NCBI GenBank assembly: GCA_046723735.1
Contig: JBKOVB010000059.1
Coordinates: forward strand, 1-54,268
Length of the DNA: 54,268 bases
DNA from: RYN-111 sp046723735
GTDB taxonomy: Bacteria; Actinomycetota; Actinomycetes; Mycobacteriales; SCTD01
Direction: 5' to 3'
Below the pieces are notes generated by a model. The model did no database searches. It was given only the letters and a program-made list of their open reading frames with translations, and had not been told where the DNA came from. The position numbers and the translations under genes were made by a program. Of this stretch, positions 32,546-41,280 are shown piece after piece; the stretch's first letter is position 1; the number at the start of each line of letters is the position of its first letter.

Positions 32546-34918
32546 TCAGGCGAGCCGCTCTGGTGCTGCCGGCGTGTCGTTCTCCACGGTCGCCCGCTGC
32601 CCGGGGACGCCGCGCGAACGCTGCTCCCGCCGTAGCTGGGGCGTCCAGCTGTCGGCCTCCGCAGCCCGTCCGAGCAGGAATCCCTGCCCCCCGGCACAGC
32701 CGAGCTCGCGCAGCAGCACGAGCTGCTCCAGGCGTTCGATGCCCTCGGCGATGACCTCGAGCCCGAGGTCGGCAGCGAACCGCAGCAGCGCCTCCGTGAA
32801 CCGGGTCTGGCCCTCGTCACGTCCCAGCCCGGCGATGAACAGACGGTCGATCTTCAGCGATTGCAGCGGGATCTGGCTCAGGTGGGTCAGCGAGGAGTAC
32901 CCGACGCCGAAGTCGTCGAGCGAGAGCTTGATGCCCGCGGCGTTCAGTCGTGAGGTGACCTCCTTGGCGGCGCGGAAGTCGCTCAGCAGCCCTGACTCCG
33001 TGATCTCGACGACCAGCCGGTCCGGTGCCACCCGGTGGCGGGCGAGCACCGCCAGCACGCGCTCGGGGAAGCCCCGGTCGACGATCACCTGCGGCGACAC
33101 GTTGACCGCGACCGTGATGTCCGTGCGGGCCCCCGCCCGGTCCCAGGCGGCCAGCTGGGCGCACGCCTGGTCGAGCACCAGCGCCGTCAGCTCGGCGATG
33201 AGCCCCATCCGCTCGGCTGCCGGGATGAACACGTCGGGCGGGATGCCCGTGCCGGCCTCCTGCCAGCGCGCCAGGGCCTCGAAGCCCGTGACCCTGCCAG
33301 TGTCGAGCTCGGCGATCGGCTGGTAGCGCAGGGAGATCGCGCCCTGCTGGATCGCGGCGGTGAGCCGGCGGCGCAGCCCGTCGTCGGCGACCTCCTCGAG
33401 CTCCATGCCCGGCTCGAAGGCGCGGAAGCAGCCCTTGCCGGCGCGCTTCGCGGCGTACATCGCTGTGTCGGCCTGAGCGAGCAGCACGTCCGGGCTGGGC
33501 GTGAGCATGTCACCCTCGACGACGGTGAGCCCGACGCTGCCGCGCACCTCGAGCCGCCGCCCGTCGACCGTGTACGGCGAGTGCATGATCTCGATGACCT
33601 GCGCGGCCACGGCCCACGGGTCGCCGCCGTCCTCGATGAGCACTGCGAACTCGTCACCGCCCAGCCGCGCCAGCGTGTCACCGGCGCGCAGGGCGCCCCG
33701 CAGCCGCTCGGCGACCCGGACGAGCAGCTCGTCCCCGGCGTGGTGCCCCAGCGTGTCGTTGACGAGCTTGAAGTCGTCGAGGTCGCAGAACAGCACGGCG
33801 AGGCTGCGCAGGTCGCGGCGGTGCAGGTCGAGGGCGTGCGCCACGCGATCCTGGAAGAGCGCGCGGTTCGCGAGGCCGGTGAGGGCGTCGTGGAACGCCT
33901 GGTGCCGCAGCTGCCCCTCTCGGGTGCGCAGGGCGAGCACGAGCTTCGCGTTCTCACGCACGACCGAGTGCTGCCGCATCAGCACGAGCCCGACGGTGAT
34001 GCATCCCAGGGTGGTCTCGAGGAGGTCAGGCAGCTGTCCGCGCATCACCTCGGCGCACAGCAGCGAGATCGCCACGACCACGGGGAGGTACGGCAGCTTG
34101 CTCGTGCCGGCCGAGGCGCGGGTCGCGTTCGCCACCCCGGCGGTCGACGGGCGCCGGAGCGGCGCCACGGTGAGCGCCCCGAACCCGACCACCCACGCGA
34201 TGTTCGCGATGGTCTCGTCGAGCGCGGCGTTGGTGGCGGTGAAGGCGGCGAAAGCGCTGTCCGCCACGGTGATGGCCGCGACGCCGAGGCCGAGCAGACC
34301 GAGCGCGTTCCGCGCCGTGGCGTGCCGGCTCATGACGATCACGAGCATGGTCAGCACGATGAGGTCGGTGGCGGGGTAGCTGAGGGAGACGAGGAAGGCG
34401 AACTGGTTGTCCGCCTGCCCGGTGGCGACGGTGCTCAGGACGGTCGTCCAGGACACCAGCGAGAGCGACACGCCGACGATCAGGCTGTCGAGCACGCTGC
34501 GTCGCTGGTCGCCGCTCGTGGCCGGGCGCGGGTAGAGCGCGAGACCGAGCACGGCGCCGACGGGGAACAGCAGGAACCCGCCGTCGGCGGCAGACGGGAA
34601 GGGAGCGCCGGTGCCCGGCACGAGGTCGTACCAGCTCCAGACCGCCTCGCCGACCGCCCAGGCTGCGCAACCGGCTGAGATCGCTGCCCAGCTCCCACGG
34701 AGGCGGCCGGAGGACGAGCGTGCGCGCCAGGCCGTGGTCGAGGCCGCGGCAGCGGCGACCACGAGCTGGCCGAGGTCGCTGAGCGCGTTGCCCGCGGAGG
34801 TGGGGACGAGGTTGGTCAGCGGTACGACAGCCACGACCGCCACGACGAGAGCGGTCGTCGCGCAGGCCGCCCATCCTGCGCGCGAGAACGCGGCGAGGTC
34901 GAGCACACGCTGCCTCAT
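32546..34918 (-). CDS. membrane GGDEF-EAL cyclic-di-GMP protein
   Basis: 790 residues from ATG 34918 (GGAGG upstream; ATG 34945 is less likely). About ten membrane helices fill residues 1-310. A GGDEF domain follows, with intact RLGGDEFAVLIED near residue 418, and an EAL domain with FEALARW near 546, VNVSP, EITES, LDDFG, LKIDR and AEGIE all present, so both cyclase and phosphodiesterase sites look functional. It makes or degrades c-di-GMP at the membrane in response to an unknown signal. Its start faces the chsE4 operon across a region with two perfect KstR operators, so steroid-dependent expression is possible. Confidence 0.92.
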   Translation of the reverse strand: MRQRVLDLAAFSRAGWAACATTALVVAVVAVVPLTNLVPTSAGNALSDLGQLVVAAAAASTTAWRARSSSGRLRGSWAAISAGCAAWAVGEAVWSWYDLVPGTGAPFPSAADGGFLLFPVGAVLGLALYPRPATSGDQRRSVLDSLIVGVSLSLVSWTTVLSTVATGQADNQFAFLVSLSYPATDLIVLTMLVIVMSRHATARNALGLLGLGVAAITVADSAFAAFTATNAALDETIANIAWVVGFGALTVAPLRRPSTAGVANATRASAGTSKLPYLPVVVAISLLCAEVMRGQLPDLLETTLGCITVGLVLMRQHSVVRENAKLVLALRTREGQLRHQAFHDALTGLANRALFQDRVAHALDLHRRDLRSLAVLFCDLDDFKLVNDTLGHHAGDELLVRVAERLRGALRAGDTLARLGGDEFAVLIEDGGDPWAVAAQVIEIMHSPYTVDGRRLEVRGSVGLTVVEGDMLTPSPDVLLAQADTAMYAAKRAGKGCFRAFEPGMELEEVADDGLRRRLTAAIQQGAISLRYQPIAELDTGRVTGFEALARWQEAGTGIPPDVFIPAAERMGLIAELTALVLDQACAQLAAWDRAGARTDITVAVNVSPQVIVDRGFPERVLAVLARHRVAPDRLVVEITESGLLSDFRAAKEVTSRLNAAGIKLSLDDFGVGYSSLTHLSQIPLQSLKIDRLFIAGLGRDEGQTRFTEALLRFAADLGLEVIAEGIERLEQLVLLRELGCAGGQGFLLGRAAEADSWTPQLRREQRSRGVPGQRATVENDTPAAPERLA

Positions 34919-35064
34919 CGGATTCCCCTCCGACGGCCGGGGCACCCGTCAGACGGGACGGGAACGCGCTTGCTCCTGGTGGTTCGGCCGACAGGGCGAG
35001 GCACTGCATGGCCCGAAATGGCCAGAACACACCTGGCACCCTGGCTGCCTGGGCGTCATCCAGC

Positions 35065-35078
35065 TAGAACGCGTTCCA
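35065..35078. promoter_or_regulatory. KstR operator, perfect match (distal)
   Basis: TAGAACGCGTTCCA fits all 8 fixed positions. It is 79 bp before chsE4 and 147 bp before the GGDEF-EAL gene on the other strand. Confidence 0.85.
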
Positions 35079-35121
35079 GCAAGAGCCCGCACCTGCCTTG
35101 ACCCGAAGAACCTCGCGCCAG

Positions 35122-35135
35122 TAGAACGTGTTACA
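35122..35135. promoter_or_regulatory. KstR operator, perfect match (proximal to chsE4)
   Basis: TAGAACGTGTTACA fits all 8 fixed positions, 21 bases before the chsE4 ATG. It is 57 bp centre to centre from the distal site. Confidence 0.85.
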
Positions 35136-35156
35136 CCTGGGGACGAGCGAGGTGGC

Positions 35157-36332
35157 ATGTACCTGACCTACACCGACGAGCAGCGGACGCTGCGCGACGA
35201 GCTGCGTGCCTACTTCTCGGCGCTCATGACGCCCGAGAGGCGCGAGGCGCTGTCCGTCGGAGAGCTCGAGGGCCCGGCGTACAAGGAGCTGGTCCGCCAG
35301 CTGGGTCGGGACGGGATGCTCGGCATCTCCTGGCCCAAGGAGTACGGCGGGCAGGGGCGCAACCTGCTCGACCAGTACATCTTCTTCGACGAGAGCCAGC
35401 GGGCCCAGGTCCCGATCCCGTTCCTCACGCTCAACACGGTCGGGCCCACGATCATGCACCTCGGGAGCGAGGAGCAGAAGGCGTTCTTCCTGCCGAAGAT
35501 CCTCTCCGGCGACCTGCACTTCTCGATCGGCTACTCCGAGCCGGGTGCGGGCACCGACCTCGCGAGCCTGCGCACCACCGCGGTGCGTGACGGGGACCAC
35601 TACGTCATCAACGGCCAGAAGATGTGGACGTCCCTGATCCACCACGCCGACTACATCTGGCTCGCCTGCCGCACCGACCCGGAGGCCAAGCGCCACAAGG
35701 GCCTGTCGATCATCATCGTCCCGACCGACTCCGAGGGCTTCTCCTACACCAAGGTGCACACCCTCGGCGGCGGCTACACGAGCGCCACCTACTACGACAA
35801 CGTCCGGGTGCCGGCCAAGAACGTCGTGCTCGGCGAGAACCGCGGCTGGGAGCTCATCACCAGCCAGCTCAACCACGAGCGCGTCTCGCTCTCGAGCGCC
35901 GGCAGCGTGCAGCGCAAGATCGACGACGTCCGCGCCTGGGCGCAGGAGGCGAAGCTCCCCGACGGCCGGCGTGTCGTCGACCAGGAGTGGGTGCAGACCA
36001 CCCTCGCCCGGCTGACAGCGAAGACGCGCTTCCTCGAGCTGCTCAACTGGAAGGTCGCTTGGAGCGTCACCCAGGGAGCCCTCAACCCCGCGGATGCCTC
36101 CGCGGTGAAGGTGCACGGCAGCGAGTTCTACATCGAGGCCTACCGCGGCCTCATGGAGATCCTCGGCCAGAACGCCGTGCTGTCGAAGGACTCGGCCGGC
36201 GCCCAGCTCGGTGCCGACCTCGAGCGCTGGATGCGCAGCACCTTGGTGCTCACCTTCGGCGGCGGCACCAACGAGATCCAGCGCGACATCATCGCGATGG
36301 TCGGCCTCGGCATGCCGCGCGCGCCGCGCTAA
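35157..36332 (+). CDS. chsE4: acyl-CoA dehydrogenase ChsE4-like (FadE26), catalytic subunit
   Basis: 391 residues. YTDEQRTLRDELRAYFSALM, TPERREAL, WPKEYGGQGRN, IGYSEPGAGTDLASLRTTAV, NGQKMWTSLI and TFGGGTNEIQRDIIAMVGLG match FadE26 (Rv3504) very well. The probable catalytic base is Glu241 in LNHERVSL. With the next gene it should form the alpha2beta2 FAD dehydrogenase ChsE4-ChsE5, which starts beta-oxidation of 3-oxo-cholest-4-en-26-oyl-CoA and shorter side chains. Two perfect KstR sites precede it. The order chsE4-chsE5 followed by chsB1 resembles the mycobacterial Rv3502c-Rv3506 neighbourhood. Confidence 0.93.
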   Translation: MYLTYTDEQRTLRDELRAYFSALMTPERREALSVGELEGPAYKELVRQLGRDGMLGISWPKEYGGQGRNLLDQYIFFDESQRAQVPIPFLTLNTVGPTIMHLGSEEQKAFFLPKILSGDLHFSIGYSEPGAGTDLASLRTTAVRDGDHYVINGQKMWTSLIHHADYIWLACRTDPEAKRHKGLSIIIVPTDSEGFSYTKVHTLGGGYTSATYYDNVRVPAKNVVLGENRGWELITSQLNHERVSLSSAGSVQRKIDDVRAWAQEAKLPDGRRVVDQEWVQTTLARLTAKTRFLELLNWKVAWSVTQGALNPADASAVKVHGSEFYIEAYRGLMEILGQNAVLSKDSAGAQLGADLERWMRSTLVLTFGGGTNEIQRDIIAMVGLGMPRAPR

Positions 36333-36341
36333 GGAGACACG

Positions 36342-37463
36342 GTGGACTTCACGCTCAACGCCGAGCAGCAGGCGCTCGTCGGCCTCGCCGCGGACATCCT
36401 CGGCAAGGAGGTCACGCAGGAGCGGCTGAACGCTCTCGACGCCCAGGGCACCTGGTACGACGAGGCGCTGTGGGAGCAGCTCGCCGAGGCCGGTCTCGTC
36501 GGGGCTGCGCTGTCAGAGGACGTCGGAGGCGGCGGCCTCGGCTTCGCCGCCGTCGCGCTGCTCCTCGAGCAGGTGGGCGCCCACGTCGCGCAGGTGCCGC
36601 TGTTCGAGGCGGTGCTGTGCGGCGCGCTCCCGATCGACCGCTTCGGGACCGAGGAGCAGCGCCGCCGCGACCTGCCCGACGTCGCCTCGGGCGACGCCCT
36701 CGTCGTCGCCGCGCTCGTCGAGACCGGCCGCGAGGACAGCCGCAGCCTCGCCACGACCGCGACGGCCGGAGGCGACGGCTGGCGTGTCAGCGGTCTGAAG
36801 ACCAGCGTGCCGTTCGCCGACCGGGCGCGCCGGGTCCTCGTCCCCGCCAGCGTCGTCGGGGGCGAGACCGTGCTGCTGCTCGTCGAGCCCACGGGGACGG
36901 GCGTCACGTTGCGCCAGGGCCGGGGCACCAACGGCGTGCCCCTGTTCGAGGTCGAGCTCACCGACGCCCCCGCCGAGGCGCTCGTCGGCCCGGAGGGCGG
37001 CGCCGAGGCGCTCGACTGGCTGCTCGACCGCGCCCTCGTCGGCCTCGCGGCCACGGCCCTCGGGGTCAGCGGCAAGGCGCTGGCGCTGTCGGCGTCGTAC
37101 ACCACGACGCGGGAGCAGTTCGGCCGCCCGATCGCGACGTTCCAGGCGGTCGGCCACCGGCTGGCTGACGCCTACATCGACGTCGAGGCGATGCGGCTCA
37201 CGACGCTGCAGGCGATCTGGCTGCTCGACAGCGACCTGCCCGCTCGGGACGAGGCCCGCATCGCCAAGTGGTGGGCCGCCGAGGGCGGCCACCGCGTGGC
37301 GCACGCTGCGCAGCACGTCCACGGCGGTGTCGGCATCGACCTCGACTACGTCCTCCACCGCTACTTCACCTGGAGCAAGCAGGTCGAGTTCACCCTCGGC
37401 AGCGCCCAGGCCCAGCTGCTCTCCCTCGGCGCCGGCCTGGCCGCCGAGCCCGTCCAGCCCTGA
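36342..37463 (+). CDS. chsE5: acyl-CoA dehydrogenase ChsE5-like (FadE27), partner subunit
   Basis: 373 residues, GTG start with AAGGAG 5 bases upstream, 9 bp after chsE4. MDFTLNAEQQALVGLAADIL, TTREQFGRPIATFQAV and HVHGGVGIDLDYVLHRYF are typical of the FadE27 subunit; the central beta domain is divergent. It contributes half of the shared FAD and substrate sites of the heterotetramer. Its paralogue is at 7244-8308, and the two differ mostly in the middle third, where substrate length would be read. Confidence 0.92.
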   Translation: MDFTLNAEQQALVGLAADILGKEVTQERLNALDAQGTWYDEALWEQLAEAGLVGAALSEDVGGGGLGFAAVALLLEQVGAHVAQVPLFEAVLCGALPIDRFGTEEQRRRDLPDVASGDALVVAALVETGREDSRSLATTATAGGDGWRVSGLKTSVPFADRARRVLVPASVVGGETVLLLVEPTGTGVTLRQGRGTNGVPLFEVELTDAPAEALVGPEGGAEALDWLLDRALVGLAATALGVSGKALALSASYTTTREQFGRPIATFQAVGHRLADAYIDVEAMRLTTLQAIWLLDSDLPARDEARIAKWWAAEGGHRVAHAAQHVHGGVGIDLDYVLHRYFTWSKQVEFTLGSAQAQLLSLGAGLAAEPVQP

Positions 37464-37481
37464 TCAGCAAAGGAACGCTGC

Positions 37482-38375
37482 GTGTCCACCAGCCTTGAAG
37501 GCAAGTCAGCTCTCGTCACCGGTGCCGGGGCCGGCCTCGGTCGTGCGGAGGCGCTCGCCCTCGCCGCCGCCGGTGCCGCGGTCGTGGTCAACGACTACGA
37601 CAAGGACGCCGCCCACGGCGTGGTCGACGAGATCACGGCGGCCGGCGGTCAGGCTGTCGCCGCGCCGGGCGACGTGTCGAGCTGGAGCGTGGCCCAGGAG
37701 CTCGTCGAGACCGCGGTCACGAGCTTCGGGCAGCTCGACGTCCTCGTGAACAACGCCGGCGTGCTGCGCGACCGCACCATCTTCAACATCTCCGAACAGG
37801 AGTGGGACACCGTCATCGCGGTGCACCTCAAGGGGCACGCGGGCACGTCGCGGTTCGCCACCGCGCACTGGCGCGACCGCTCCAAGGCCGCGGGCGGCCC
37901 CGTCTACGGCCGCGTCATCAACACCTCCAGCGAGGCGTTCCTCTTCGGCTCCGGCGGGCAGCCCAACTACGCGGCCGCCAAGGCCGGCATCGTCGCCCTG
38001 ACGCTGGCGACCAGCCGTGCCTGCGAGCGGTACGGCGTGAAGGCGAACGCCATCTGCCCGCGGGCCCGCACGGCCATGACCGCGGGGGTGTTCGGCACCG
38101 AGGCCCCCGAGGGCGGCGTCGACCCGCTGTCGGTGGACCACGTCGCGCCGCTGGTGGCGTATCTCGCGAGCCCGGCTGCCGAGGCCGTCAACGGCCAGGT
38201 CTTCGTCGCTTACGGCGGCATGGTCGTGCTCGTCAGCGCACCGGGCGTGGAGACCCGCTTCGACGCCCCCGGTGACACCTGGTCGGCCGCCGAGCTCGAG
38301 CAGGTCGTCGGCCCGCACTTCGCGCAGCGGGACCCCTTGCTGACCTTCTCGGCCGACGCGATCGCCAAGCTCTGA
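37482..38375 (+). CDS. chsB1: SDR ChsB1/Hsd4A-like 3-hydroxyacyl-CoA dehydrogenase
   Basis: 297 residues. TGAGAGLGRAEALALA (NAD-binding), NNAGVLRDR, EEWD-type EQEWDTVIAVHLKGH, NTSSEAF (Ser), NYAAAKAGI (Tyr-x3-Lys) and NAICPRARTAM match Rv3502c closely. That enzyme oxidises the 22- or 24-hydroxy-acyl-CoA formed by the hydratase, or the 17-hydroxyl of the nucleus. GTG follows AAAGGA, 18 bp after chsE5, completing a three-gene operon for consecutive beta-oxidation steps. A small hairpin follows it. Confidence 0.92.
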   Translation: MSTSLEGKSALVTGAGAGLGRAEALALAAAGAAVVVNDYDKDAAHGVVDEITAAGGQAVAAPGDVSSWSVAQELVETAVTSFGQLDVLVNNAGVLRDRTIFNISEQEWDTVIAVHLKGHAGTSRFATAHWRDRSKAAGGPVYGRVINTSSEAFLFGSGGQPNYAAAKAGIVALTLATSRACERYGVKANAICPRARTAMTAGVFGTEAPEGGVDPLSVDHVAPLVAYLASPAAEAVNGQVFVAYGGMVVLVSAPGVETRFDAPGDTWSAAELEQVVGPHFAQRDPLLTFSADAIAKL

Positions 38376-38387
38376 GGAACCGCCGCC

Positions 38388-38404
38388 GTCCCGGCGTACG
38401 GGAC
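38388..38404 (+). terminator. weak hairpin after chsB1
   Basis: A 6-bp stem GTCCCG/CGGGAC with a 5-base loop, 12 bp past the chsB1 stop and 190 bp before the transporter. No T-run, so read-through into the transporter operon is possible. Confidence 0.4.
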
Positions 38405-38582
38405 ACATCGGGCTGGAAGGGCTTTCTCCGGGGTACCTCCCTCGACACAGCACCGAAACCCACACACCATGCGAGGTAGTGACCTACGCCACAAAGTGAC
38501 AGGCCTCTGACCCGGTCGGTCGTCCCACCCAGCCAGCACCAGGAGCTCGTGTGCCCGTCGCGCTTCCCCTCCCCGCACGGCG

Positions 38583-40550
38583 GTGCAGGTCGTGACCGAG
38601 TTCCTCTCGTTCACGATCATCGGCATCGTCGCCGGGGCGACCTACGCCATCGCGGCGAGCGGTCTGGTGCTGACGTACGCCACGTCGAACGTGTTCAACA
38701 TCGCCCACGGCGCGGTCGGCATGGTGATGACCTTCCTCTACTGGGAGGTCAGCGTGAACCAGGGCTGGCCCGTGTGGCTGGCCCTGCCGTTCGTGCTGCT
38801 GGTGGCCGCGCCGCTGTTCGGGCTGTTCCTCGAGCGCGTCATGATGCGCAAGCTCACGGACGCGCCGGTGGCCATCTCGCTGGTCGTCACCGTCGGCCTG
38901 CTGGTCGCCTGCATCGGGACCGCGCAGGTGATCTGGCCCCCGGCCGGTCGCAACATCCTGGAGTTCTTCCCGGGCAAGGCGGTGACGCTGCACTTCCCGG
39001 ACGCCTTCGGCGGCGGCTCGATCCGCATCACGATCCACCAGGTCATCACGTTCCTGGCCGCGGCGGCGGTCGCGGCGGGGCTCTTCCTGCTCCTCAACCG
39101 CACCCGGCTCGGCACCGCGATGCGCGCGGTCGTCGACAACCGCGAGCTGCTCGCGCTGCACGGCGCCCGCCCGAACCTGCTCTCCGGCCTGTCCTGGGCG
39201 ATGGGCAGCTCGCTCGCCGCGCTCGCAGGCATCCTCATCGCACCGCAGCTCACCCTCGGGTACATCGAGCTGACCCTGCTCGTCATCGCGGCCTACGCCG
39301 CGGCGATGGTCGGGCGGCTCAAGAGCCTGCCGCTCACGTTCGTCGGCGCGCTCCTGCTGGGCCTGCTCACGTCGTACGGGCAGTGGGTCGTGCAGTTCAT
39401 CCCGGCCCACGTGCAGAAGTCGCTCGGCGGCCTCGTGCAAGGCACCCGCGTCGCACTGCCCACGCTGTTCCTGCTCGTCGTCATGCTGCTGCTGCCGCAC
39501 GAGCGGCTGCGGGTCGGCCGCATCGCCGGCACGACCCTCCCGGCCCTGCCCTCGTGGCGCAAGACGCTCATCTGGTCGGGCGTCTTCCTGGTCGCGGTCT
39601 ACGCCCTCACCGGTGCGCTCACCACCGCCGACGTCTCGCGGTTCGGACAGGCGCTGTGCCTGTCGCTCATCATGCTGTCGCTGGTGCTGCTGACCGGGTA
39701 CGGCGGCGACGTCTCCCTCTGTCAGCTCAGCTTCGTCGGGATCGGCGCCCTGGTCACGTGCAAGATGTTCAACGGGATCACGCCGGTCACCCTCGTCATG
39801 GCGTTCCTCGTCAGCGGCGCCGTCGGCGTCGCGGTCGCCGTCCCGGCGCTGCGGCTGCGCGGGCTCTACCTGGGGCTCGGGACGATGGCCGTCGCCGCCG
39901 CCATGGACCAGATGGTGTTCACGACGAGCATCGGCTTCGAGGCGTTCCAGGGCAGCCTCGCGATCGAGCGGCCCGGCCTGCTGGAGTCGGAGCGCGCGAT
40001 GACGATGGCCGTCGCGATCGCCTTCGTCGCCACGGCCGCGGTGGTGCTGGCCATCCGGCGCGGGAAGTACGGCCGCATCCTGCTGGCCACCCGCGACAGC
40101 CAGGCCGCGTGCGCGACCCTCGGCTTCAGCACCACGAGCGTGCGCGTGCTGGTCTTCGGCGTGAGCGCGGGGCTCGCCGGTGTCGCGGGGGTGCTCTACA
40201 CCGGCATGCACGTGTCGGTCGGCACCGAGGACTTCTCGTTCTTCAAGAGCCTGCCGCTGCTGCTCTTCGCAGCCGTCGCCGGGCTCACCTCGGTGTCCGG
40301 CGCGCTGCTCGGCGGACTGTTCTACGGCACGCTGCCGATCCTGCAGGTGCGCTACCCCTCGGTGGCCCCGCTCGCCTACGTCGTGCTGCTCGGCGGCATC
40401 CACGCCCTCGGCGGCAACCCGAACGGCCTGGTGCACCAGCTGTTCTCGCGCACCCGGCGGCTGGTACGCACGACGGACCGACCGCCTTCCGCGCCGGCCG
40501 AGGACGCCCTCGGGCCGGTGGAGGAGGGGGTGCTCGTTGGCACTGCTTGA
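38583..40550 (+). CDS. LIV-family ABC permease, LivH-LivM fusion
   Basis: About 655 residues and some 17-19 membrane helices. The first half (1-300) is a LivH permease (GATYAIAASGLVLTYATSN, NIAHGAVGMV, RTRLGTAMRAVVDN). The second half is LivM-like (TGYGGDVSLCQLSFVGIGAL, LRLRGLYLGLGTMAVAAAM, GRILLATRDSQAACATLG, GLAGVAGVLYTGM). These are two genes in most bacteria. The start is uncertain (GTG 38583 or GTG 38592; no good Shine-Dalgarno). It overlaps the LivG gene. It moves a hydrophobic or carboxylated solute; the substrate is not evident, and its setting between chsB1 and kstR suggests a steroid. Confidence 0.9.
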   Translation: MQVVTEFLSFTIIGIVAGATYAIAASGLVLTYATSNVFNIAHGAVGMVMTFLYWEVSVNQGWPVWLALPFVLLVAAPLFGLFLERVMMRKLTDAPVAISLVVTVGLLVACIGTAQVIWPPAGRNILEFFPGKAVTLHFPDAFGGGSIRITIHQVITFLAAAAVAAGLFLLLNRTRLGTAMRAVVDNRELLALHGARPNLLSGLSWAMGSSLAALAGILIAPQLTLGYIELTLLVIAAYAAAMVGRLKSLPLTFVGALLLGLLTSYGQWVVQFIPAHVQKSLGGLVQGTRVALPTLFLLVVMLLLPHERLRVGRIAGTTLPALPSWRKTLIWSGVFLVAVYALTGALTTADVSRFGQALCLSLIMLSLVLLTGYGGDVSLCQLSFVGIGALVTCKMFNGITPVTLVMAFLVSGAVGVAVAVPALRLRGLYLGLGTMAVAAAMDQMVFTTSIGFEAFQGSLAIERPGLLESERAMTMAVAIAFVATAAVVLAIRRGKYGRILLATRDSQAACATLGFSTTSVRVLVFGVSAGLAGVAGVLYTGMHVSVGTEDFSFFKSLPLLLFAAVAGLTSVSGALLGGLFYGTLPILQVRYPSVAPLAYVVLLGGIHALGGNPNGLVHQLFSRTRRLVRTTDRPPSAPAEDALGPVEEGVLVGTA

Positions 40551-41280
40551 GATCCTGGACGTCGAGGTGCGCTTCGGTGGCGTGGTCGCCGTCAACGGCG
40601 CCGGCTTCGAGGTACCCCGCGGCGCGGTGGTCGGGCTCATGGGTCCGAACGGCGCCGGCAAGACGACGCTGTTCAACGTCATCACCGGGCTGCAGGAGCC
40701 GACCCGCGGCACGGTCGTCTTCGACGGCCGCGACATCACCAAGGACGCCCCACGACGGCGCGCGCAGGCCGGCATCGGCCGCACGTTCCAGCGGCTCGAG
40801 GTGTTCGGCTCGCTGTCGGTCGGCGACAACATCCGGGTCGCCGCCGAGATGCGCGGGCTCGACCACCCGGAGCGCATCCGCGACGCGCTGCTGGAGCGGG
40901 TCGGCCTGCAGGCCTTCGCGACCACGCCGGCCGATGCGGTGCCCACCGGCATCGCCCGCCTGACCGAGCTGGCCCGGGCGCTCGCCTGCAACCCCACGTT
41001 GCTGCTGCTCGACGAGCCCTCGTCCGGCCTCAACGAGGTGGAGACGCAGGACTTCGCCGACCTCGTCCGGTCGCTCGCCGCCGACGAGGGCCGTTCGGTG
41101 CTCCTGGTCGAGCACGACGTGGAGCTCGTGCTCGGGCTCTGCGAGACCATCCACGTCCTCGACTTCGGCGTGATCATCGCCTCCGGCACGCCTGCCGAGG
41201 TGCAGGCCGATCCCCGGGTGCAGGACGCCTACCTGGGGGCCGACACCGGAGCGGCCTCGCTCGAGGAGGTGGTCGCGTGA
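40537..41280 (+). CDS. LIV-family ABC ATP-binding protein, LivG type
   Basis: 247 residues from TTG 40537, the only in-frame start with a Shine-Dalgarno (GGAGGAGGGGG ending 4 bases upstream); it overlaps the permease by 14 bp. Walker A GPNGAGKTT near residue 31, Walker B LLLLDEPSSGLNE, and H-loop LLVEHDVELV are intact. The signature loop reads TGIARLTELARAL instead of the usual LSGGQQR/LSYGQQR form, a degenerate C-motif. It energises the fused permease together with the LivF partner, possibly with asymmetric ATP sites. Confidence 0.9.
   Translation: MALLEILDVEVRFGGVVAVNGAGFEVPRGAVVGLMGPNGAGKTTLFNVITGLQEPTRGTVVFDGRDITKDAPRRRAQAGIGRTFQRLEVFGSLSVGDNIRVAAEMRGLDHPERIRDALLERVGLQAFATTPADAVPTGIARLTELARALACNPTLLLLDEPSSGLNEVETQDFADLVRSLAADEGRSVLLVEHDVELVLGLCETIHVLDFGVIIASGTPAEVQADPRVQDAYLGADTGAASLEEVVA

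Noticed and set aside
38549..40963. A GTG with a good AGGAG (38549) that opens a long frame overlapping the fused permease.
   Set aside because: The translation is Arg/Pro/Gly-rich shadow sequence. The permease frame has continuous transmembrane helices and LIV motifs. The AGGAG may be chance, though it makes the permease start uncertain.
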